From a virus: a stretch of 23,600 nucleotides of DNA. Position 1 is the stretch's first letter; each line of letters opens with the position of its first letter. A model generated the notes under the pieces. It searched no databases. It saw nothing but the letters and a program-made list of their open reading frames with translations, and was not told where the DNA came from. The stretch lies in IMG/VR virus record IMGVR_UViG_3300025655_000298, positions 1 through 23,600 of that record. One strand, 5' to 3'. Position numbers and translations under genes: made by a program. This document shows, in pieces, positions 19,166-23,600 of the stretch.

Positions 19166-20705
19166 TTAGGTGGAAGCGGTCAGGCCGTAGAGGTCAGCGG
19201 CTACAGCATGTGCGGCTTCATTGTGCACACACAGCGTATATTCGCAGACCATTACGCGCTTTTCCGCATCGCCCGTCTTGGCTGGCTTCTCGACCTTGAT
19301 GTCATCGAACACGCCAAGCGAGACCATTTCCGGGTCGATCAGGTAGGCATTGCGGGCAATGGAAGCACCCGCACGGGCCATCTGACGGTTCGGCACAACT
19401 GCAATCTCACCGAAGTCGGAGAGGTACATGTCAGCCGCCGCAATGATGGTGTTCTTCTTCGAGGATGAAGCGGCGTAGCGGAAAGGTGCCACGTCCGTGT
19501 CGTTCATGAAGGTTGAAAACACCGTCTTGACGTATGGCGAAACCATCAGCGCGGATGGATTGCCGCCCGCGTTATAGGCGTCCAGGATGATGCCATCCAG
19601 AATCGCCTTGGTAAACGCGCGCTGGTCGCCATTGGTTGCCGCATCGACAACGCCCGTGCCGCTGTTAAAGCCGCCAGATGCACCGTTTGCGCCGAGTGAA
19701 TCATTGGTGGCCAGCCAAGCGCGAAATGCGCCAAGCTTGCGGTTGGTTGCGCCGTCGCCAGAGCCAGCGGATGAAGCCTGATTGGAAAGCACGATGGCTT
19801 CCATGTCAATCTTCAGTTCCTTGCCCTTCTTGGCCACTTCACGCGCCAGTTCCGACTTCCGGCCCGCCTTGGAGGTCTTCTCCTGCGTGCGCGAAATGAT
19901 GATTTTCTTGTCGGAAATCTGCGTGTAGTTGCCAACGCGGGTGGTCGGCGTGATCGAGTCATAAGCCCAATCATTGCCTTCCGGCTGGTTGTTGTCGGTA
20001 TCGACAGAACCGAGCGTGTCGGTCTGCCATTCGGGATGCGTAGATACTACGTTATCGCGCCCGATCAGGGACAGAAACGGGGTTTCTTCCGAGTATGTTA
20101 CCGCAACGGCATTTAACCGCTGCTTCTGCATGTCTCCATGCAGTCCAGACTATATCATCGCTTTCGCGCGCGGCGCTCTTGGAGGAAATTACTGCCGTTG
20201 TCGCCTTCTCTGGCTTTCCTTGCCTGCGCACGAATGCGAACAGGCAATGAATGACTTGCCGGTCACATCGCTTAGCCTTTTGCTAAGAAATGTTCCACAC
20301 CAAGCACATTTGCCATTCCAGCGACGGTAGGCTCGTCCTCTAGTCGTTACACCTTCCTGAATGTTTCCATCCAGGCTTGGCTCGGGATTGCCCTCAGCAC
20401 CACCTGTTAGGGGTTTCCCCGAGTTCACCGCGTTTTCATTTTCTGCAGCATGTACCGCCCAATGACACCTGCAACACAATGTTAAGCCATTGCTGACTTC
20501 CCACCGCAATTCAGGATATTCTTTGAACGGCTTTATATGGTGCGCGTGCAACTCAATATCTGTTGCCCCGCAATGTTGGCACGTTGCCTTTTATGCTACA
20601 GAAACGGCCCTAAATTCAAGGCGTAATCTGCCAGATTTTGTCTGCGAGTTCTTCGCGGTTTCCTACCGCGCTGTACGTTTCGAAGGTATTGGATACCTGT
20701 GCCAT
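19166..20705 (-). CDS. Major capsid protein (SU10-type), split by a group I intron; spliced 336 aa
   Basis: The gene is in two exons: 20705..20619 (29 codons, ending ...DKIWQITP) and 20089..19166 (307 codons plus stop, beginning EETPFLSLIGRDNV). Unspliced translation would stop at TGA 20618-20616. The joined junction ITP-EETPFLSLIGR is the conserved N-terminal block of SU10-family major capsid proteins. The remainder (TDNNQPEGNDWAYDS, ISDKKIIISRTQEKTSKAGRKSELA, MVSPYVKTVFSTFMND, IAVVPNRQMARAGASIARNAYLIDPEMVSLGVFDDIKVEKPAKTGDAEKRVMVCEYTLCVHNEAAHAVA) fits the family too. Exons join in phase 0. AGGAG 8 nt upstream of ATG 20705 overlaps the scaffold stop. A reader without the intron would start at 20131, adding 14 false residues and losing exon 1. 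Confidence 0.9.
20090..20618 (-). ncRNA. Group I self-splicing intron in the major capsid gene, 529 nt
   Basis: P1: exon GCCT (20622-20619) pairs with intron GGGC (20610-20607), with the last exon U opposite G as required. The P/Q core region reads CTCGGGGAAACCCC and then AATCCCGAGCCAAGCC (about 20417-20370). R reads GTGTAACGACTAGAGG (around 20341), and S reads GATATAGTCT (around 20150). GACTA (20345-20341) pairs with TAGTC (20152-20148) as P7. P9 is CTGCATG-GAGA-CATGCAG (20143-20126), a GNRA-capped hairpin. A second stem pairs 20123-20117 with 20109-20103. The last intron base is G (20090). An HNH ORF lies between P1 and P8 and runs through the core. Confidence 0.9.
20189..20551 (-). CDS. 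Intron-encoded HNH endonuclease, overlapping the ribozyme core, 120 aa
   Basis: The HNH motif is L-H-A-H-H-I-K-P-F, then N in VSNGLTLC, then C-C-R-C-H. Just upstream in the same frame lies T-C-Q-H-C-G-A-T-D-I-E, the first zinc pair. The open frame begins only at 20590, right after a TAA, and holds no ATG, GTG or TTG before the TTG at 20551, which would omit that zinc pair. After the nuclease part the frame reads EGNPEPSLDGNIQEGVTTRG, which is the translated ribozyme core. A second zinc-like segment follows (GKCAWCG...ACSHSCAGK) with a basic end. The expected role is cutting intron-less capsid genes for homing. The 5' part looks truncated or uses an unusual start, so activity is uncertain. Confidence 0.7.
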   Translation of the reverse strand: MHAHHIKPFKEYPELRWEVSNGLTLCCRCHWAVHAAENENAVNSGKPLTGGAEGNPEPSLDGNIQEGVTTRGRAYRRWNGKCAWCGTFLSKRLSDVTGKSFIACSHSCAGKESQRRRQRQ

Positions 20706-20716
20706 GTTGATAGCTC

Positions 20717-21775
20717 CTAAAGGTCAAAGTCCATGAGAGCGTCAACAGCAGCCGTAAGCGATCCAGTCTTGCGCAGGCGGTCAGCCTTTGCCTTTCTGGT
20801 TTGTGATTCCTTGTTTGCCGTGGTTTTGACCTTGGAGGCCGAAAGCATCTTTGGCTTGTTTTCCAGTTTCGCTTTCGCCGCTGGTTTTGCCTGCTTGATT
20901 TTCTGGTATGCCAGAGCGTCAAGCATAATTTCCAGCGCCCGCGAGTCCGTGAACGTCGCGAGTTCTTCCGCCGAAACACCATACGTCTTTGAAAACGTTT
21001 CGGTGAGTTCGGTATAGGTCTGCTTTGCCTTTTCGGGGTTTTTCAGGTGCGGTCGCCTTTCCAGAAGGCGGGATCGTTGTTCCTGAACAAACTGCCGGGT
21101 TTGCTCCTGTGCTTCCTGTAGCTGGCGCTGCCGGTCTTGTTCCGACATTGCCTGCATCTGTTGGAAGTGAAGCATTTGGCCTTCATATGCTTCGCGTTGC
21201 TGCTGGTATTCGAGCCAAGCAATCGGATCTTCCGATGGCGATTCGGTCGGAGCCAGCGGCTGTTGCGGCATATAAGCCTGTTGCCACTGCATCAAGAAAT
21301 CGCGCTGTTGTGCTATCTGTTGCGCGGTTTGCAATACACGCTGGCTGTTTGCCTCCACTTCCCTGGCCTGTTCGGCAAGTTCGGTGGTTTTGCGCGTGTA
21401 ATCACGCTGGAAATCGGCAACACGCTGTTGCACTTGTCCGAAATCGGCTTTCAGTTCCGCAAGGGTGGCCTTACGACCGTCGCCAAGGTCAACAACGGTT
21501 TCGTCATCAAGCGTTGCCGCTTCTGATTCTTCCGCGTCTTCGTCGGTTTCGTCGTCAGATTCCTCGTCGTCGCTTTCCGCGTCTTCGGTTTCCTGCGTTT
21601 CCTCGCCGTCACCCAATTCCTCATCGGTTTCAGGTTCGGGCTGTTCATCCTGGACGTTTTCCTTTGCCGGTCCCGGTTCTGGGGGGCTTAGGATGTCTTC
21701 CAGCGCCGCTGCGCCTTCATCAAGTGTCAGCGGTTCGCTTGAAGCGGTCCCATTCGGGAGGTCGCTATCTTGCAT
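20717..21775 (-). CDS. Scaffolding protein, 352 aa
   Basis: The N-terminal third is extremely acidic (Glu/Asp-rich, about residues 20-100, e.g. EETQETEDAESDDEESDDE). It is followed by LDDETVVDLGDGRKATLAELKADFGQVQQRVADF, a long Gln/Glu-rich coiled coil, and a basic Lys-rich C-terminus (AKPAAKAKLENKPKM, RKAKADRLRK). This charge layout and the position between portal and major capsid genes are typical of podophage scaffolding proteins, which template capsid assembly and leave before or during packaging. ATG 21775 has AGAAGGA about 9 nt upstream; an upstream ATG at 21838 lacks a good site. The TAG stop overlaps the ribosome-binding site of the capsid gene. Confidence 0.82.
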   Translation of the reverse strand: MQDSDLPNGTASSEPLTLDEGAAALEDILSPPEPGPAKENVQDEQPEPETDEELGDGEETQETEDAESDDEESDDETDEDAEESEAATLDDETVVDLGDGRKATLAELKADFGQVQQRVADFQRDYTRKTTELAEQAREVEANSQRVLQTAQQIAQQRDFLMQWQQAYMPQQPLAPTESPSEDPIAWLEYQQQREAYEGQMLHFQQMQAMSEQDRQRQLQEAQEQTRQFVQEQRSRLLERRPHLKNPEKAKQTYTELTETFSKTYGVSAEELATFTDSRALEIMLDALAYQKIKQAKPAAKAKLENKPKMLSASKVKTTANKESQTRKAKADRLRKTGSLTAAVDALMDFDL

Positions 21776-21850
21776 GTTAAGTGGTCCTTCTAAGGGATTC
21801 GGCACGTCATCCGACGTTCCTTTTGAATGGCGATCCATTAGGAGCCATTA

Positions 21851-21868
21851 TTTGCCGTTCGGCAAATT
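21851..21868. other. Perfect 18-bp palindrome
   Basis: ATTTGCCG-TT-CGGCAAAT has 8-bp arms. It lies between the stop of the 80-aa gene (21871) and the scaffold start (21775). No T run follows on either strand. It may be an mRNA processing or stabilising hairpin that separates portal from scaffold/capsid messages, or a protein-binding site. Confidence 0.5.
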
Positions 21869-21870
21869 CT

Positions 21871-22113
21871 CTATACCTGCGTCGTGTCTCCGTCAGCGTT
21901 CAACGCTTCGACATACCTATGCAAGCGCAGCATAAATTCTTCCGCCGCGCGATAGGTAGCCTGTGACTTACGGATTGCATCGGCATCGGTGGCATCTGCT
22001 GCCGCCAATTCCTGCAAGCTGTCCGCCATGATGCGGGACACAGTGAGATTCAACACCGGGTCTTTCAGAAGCCTTTCAGCTTCCACCGCCAATTGTTCGT
22101 CTGTGAAATCCAT
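21871..22113 (-). CDS. Small helical protein between portal and scaffold, 80 aa
   Basis: It is entirely alpha-helical by pattern: MDFTDEQLAVEAERLLKDPVLNLTVSRIMADSLQEL, then DADAIRKSQATYRAAEEFMLRLHRYVEAL. It resembles the small helical proteins that follow the terminase or portal in many phages, for which no function is settled. The ATG at 22113 shares one base with the portal stop (TAATG), so it is translationally coupled. There is no membrane segment and there are no cysteines. Confidence 0.65.
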   Translation of the reverse strand: MDFTDEQLAVEAERLLKDPVLNLTVSRIMADSLQELAAADATDADAIRKSQATYRAAEEFMLRLHRYVEALNADGDTTQV

Positions 22114-23600
22114 TACCCAGGTTCCCCGCCCATGTGGACGCCGCTGGTCGCCACCATCGTAGCACCATTGACGTTCGTAGCGTGCAGGCCCAATTCGCGC
22201 TTGATCTGCAATTCAGCTTGCATCTGTTCCCGCTTCAATTGCAGTTCCGCCGCAAGCTGCTCTCGCTTCAATTGCAATTCGGCAGTCAACTGCTCCCGCT
22301 TGATCTGAATATCGGCTTCCATTTTCTGCCGGGTTTGTTCCGTATCCGCCATAGCCTTTTGCTGCATCAACTGCGCATCCATCTGCGCTTTTTGCTGTTC
22401 GGCCTGCATATCGAATTGCGTCTTTTGCATTTCCATCTGCATCTTGGCTTTTTCGACTTCCGCCTTCGGATCAGGTTGCGGCTGCTGTGCAATCTGCAAC
22501 ATGCGCTGCAAGTCTTCCGGCGTGAAATCGATGTGGTAATCATCCGCATTGCGAAGGCCAGCCGATTCACCAATCTTGACCAGCGTCTTTACAATCTTTG
22601 GCAGGTATTCCAGCGCCTTTTGCGGTTCGTTCCGATCGGCCAATTGTGCCGCCATCATGGTCTGGTGCTGTAGAACCTGACTAAGCATCATCATGTCGCG
22701 GTCTTTGGAGCCTGTTCCAAGCCCTACATTGACCACGCAGTCCATTTCCGCGTTCCAGTGGCGCGGGTCCATCTGCACCCATTCACCGCGCAGCCTGACC
22801 ACTTCCTGGCGGTCCTGGTGCTTTACATACAGCCGCAATAGCTTGCGCCCGACATTGGCCCAGCCTTCTGCCATGTTTCGCGCCAGCAATTCCTGTTTCG
22901 CGCGGGATGCATCATGCGCGTTCTGGTTTGCCGTGGCTGACTGGTTCTGCAAGGCTTCGGCGTCCAGCGCCATTGCCATCTTGGAAACGCCTGTGCGCTT
23001 CTGCATTTCCTCATCGATATAGGCAATTCCCGCCAATGCCTTGTCACCGATAAACGGCACAACCTGCGGAACAATCGGCTGCGAACCTTTGCGCTTGATG
23101 ATTGGTTGCCCGAATTTCGGGTTAATCAGCGCATCCTTGTTGATTACCGAGCCTTCCTCAACCTCCTTCTGCGGGTTGTTCACCGCATACAGGTTATCAA
23201 GCATCTGGCGCGTTAGAACCGTCTTGATGCGCTCCAGGTCCATTGTATCATCGGCAATCGACATCCCGTCGAAGCGATGCGGCATCGGAAAGCAGTCGAT
23301 CTTGTCGAATGGGTGATCGTCTTCAACAATCTCCCAATCCAGCAATTCGCCAGAACCATGTGCGCCAGCGAAATAAGCCCTGACGTTTTCCGATACGCCA
23401 TCGCCGTCCATGTCGGCTTTCAGATAGCACTCGTAAATCTCGATCAGTTCGGTTGACGGGTCCATGCTGTCGTCAACTTCCACGCGGTCTTCCAGCCGCG
23501 CCAGTTCTTCCTCCGAAAACTGCTGCGAATTGTCATCCGAAAGCGCCATGACCTTATCGCGGTCGAAGCCCATTTCAATCAGTTCTGAACGGGTCTTTTC
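22113..23600 (-). CDS. Portal protein, C-terminal 495 residues (cut by window edge)
   Basis: The open frame reaches the right edge (first visible residues EKTRSELIEMGFDRD), so the N-terminus lies outside. Visible parts match podophage portals: LIEIYECYLKADMDGDGVSENVRAYFAG, DDHPFDKIDCFPMPHRFDGMSIAD, RTVLTRQMLDNLYAVNNPQKEVEEG-type block, RTGVSKMAMALDAEALQNQSATANQ and WVQMDPRHWNAEMDCVVNVGLGTGSKDRDMMML. Then a long Gln/Met/Lys-rich coiled coil (about the last 140 residues), built in part of four 11-residue repeats, recalls the portal barrel of P22. The portal is the dodecameric entry for DNA and binds scaffold, terminase and adaptor. The stop overlaps the next ATG by 1 nt. Confidence 0.85.
   Translation of the reverse strand, partial: EKTRSELIEMGFDRDKVMALSDDNSQQFSEEELARLEDRVEVDDSMDPSTELIEIYECYLKADMDGDGVSENVRAYFAGAHGSGELLDWEIVEDDHPFDKIDCFPMPHRFDGMSIADDTMDLERIKTVLTRQMLDNLYAVNNPQKEVEEGSVINKDALINPKFGQPIIKRKGSQPIVPQVVPFIGDKALAGIAYIDEEMQKRTGVSKMAMALDAEALQNQSATANQNAHDASRAKQELLARNMAEGWANVGRKLLRLYVKHQDRQEVVRLRGEWVQMDPRHWNAEMDCVVNVGLGTGSKDRDMMMLSQVLQHQTMMAAQLADRNEPQKALEYLPKIVKTLVKIGESAGLRNADDYHIDFTPEDLQRMLQIAQQPQPDPKAEVEKAKMQMEMQKTQFDMQAEQQKAQMDAQLMQQKAMADTEQTRQKMEADIQIKREQLTAELQLKREQLAAELQLKREQMQAELQIKRELGLHATNVNGATMVATSGVHMGGEPG
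22198..22329. repeat. Four 33-bp repeats in the portal coiled coil
   Basis: Units begin with CGCTT at 22198, 22231, 22264 and 22297, each 33 bp. They encode 11-residue blocks of the type AELQLKREQLA. Hendecads give a straight or slightly right-handed coiled coil. The copies differ at many third positions, so they are old. Confidence 0.85.

Noticed and set aside
20090-20131. Start of the capsid gene at ATG 20131 (adds 14 residues MQKQRLN...)
   Set aside because: These codons are the P9 region and 3' end of the group I intron; the true N-terminus is exon 1 at 20705, which has a strong ribosome-binding site.
20596-20982. 128-codon minus-strand ORF rich in Arg
   Set aside because: Out-of-frame shadow of the scaffold gene and capsid exon 1; composition is typical of shadow frames.
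21465-21935. 156-codon plus-strand Ser-rich ORF
   Set aside because: Antisense of the Glu/Asp-rich scaffold segment, whose reverse complement reads as serine codons.
22198-22329. CRISPR-like array
   Set aside because: The 33-bp repeats are contiguous without spacers and encode coiled-coil repeats within the portal gene.
22134-22673. 179-codon plus-strand Leu/Phe-rich ORF
   Set aside because: Antisense of the Gln/Lys-rich portal coiled coil; no ribosome-binding site and opposite to the operon.

Overview
The window is phage DNA: the structural, lysis and integration part of a temperate tailed phage with a podovirus-like gene order. The head and tail proteins resemble those of SU10/P22-type podophages: a portal with a long C-terminal coiled coil, an acidic scaffold, an SU10-type major capsid protein, an SU10/gp4-like adaptor and a P22 gp10-like tail protein, followed by large Gly/Ala-rich virion proteins. 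An alphaproteobacterial host (for example Rhizobiales) is plausible from the general look of the holin, amidase and small conserved phage proteins. That host call is inference, because no chromosomal gene is visible.

Layout, read in the direction of transcription. The late operon runs on the minus strand from the right edge leftwards: portal (C-terminal part, cut by the window edge), an 80-aa protein, scaffold, major capsid protein, a decoration-like protein, two small conserved proteins, an HNH endonuclease, the adaptor, the gp10-like tail protein, a beta-rich virion protein, a GNAT-like protein, and four virion/ejection proteins. The last of these carries a lytic transglycosylase-like and an M15 peptidase-like domain. 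Then come the tail fiber and its small partner, two apparently frameshifted membrane genes, and the lysis cassette: alpha/beta-hydrolase, amidase endolysin, holin, nested spanin-like pair and two more small membrane proteins. A metallophosphoesterase and a 62-aa protein end the operon. Many genes overlap by 1 or 4 nt, which suggests translational coupling. A strong terminator-like hairpin lies inside the operon, after the decoration-like gene.

On the left, three overlapping plus-strand genes encode an HNH endonuclease, an AlpA/excisionase-like protein and a tyrosine integrase. They converge on a roughly 600-bp control region with a terminator, a candidate attP (inverted core plus four CGTTACAC repeats), a 52-aa ribbon-helix-helix repressor candidate with a near-consensus and apparently leaderless promoter, and several TTGACA/TGTCAA boxes. 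Phage genes lie on both sides of the integrase, so this looks like a non-integrated or circularised arrangement, or a prophage whose att site lies elsewhere.

The most notable feature is that the major capsid gene is split by a 529-nt group I intron. Exon 1 (20705..20619) encodes 29 residues ending in ...ITP, and exon 2 (20089..19166) resumes with EETPF... The intron has a P1 with the U.G splice-site pair, the P/Q/R/S core, a P7 pairing, a GAGA-capped P9 hairpin and a terminal G. It also carries an HNH-endonuclease ORF that reads through the ribozyme core. Capsid production must depend on splicing.
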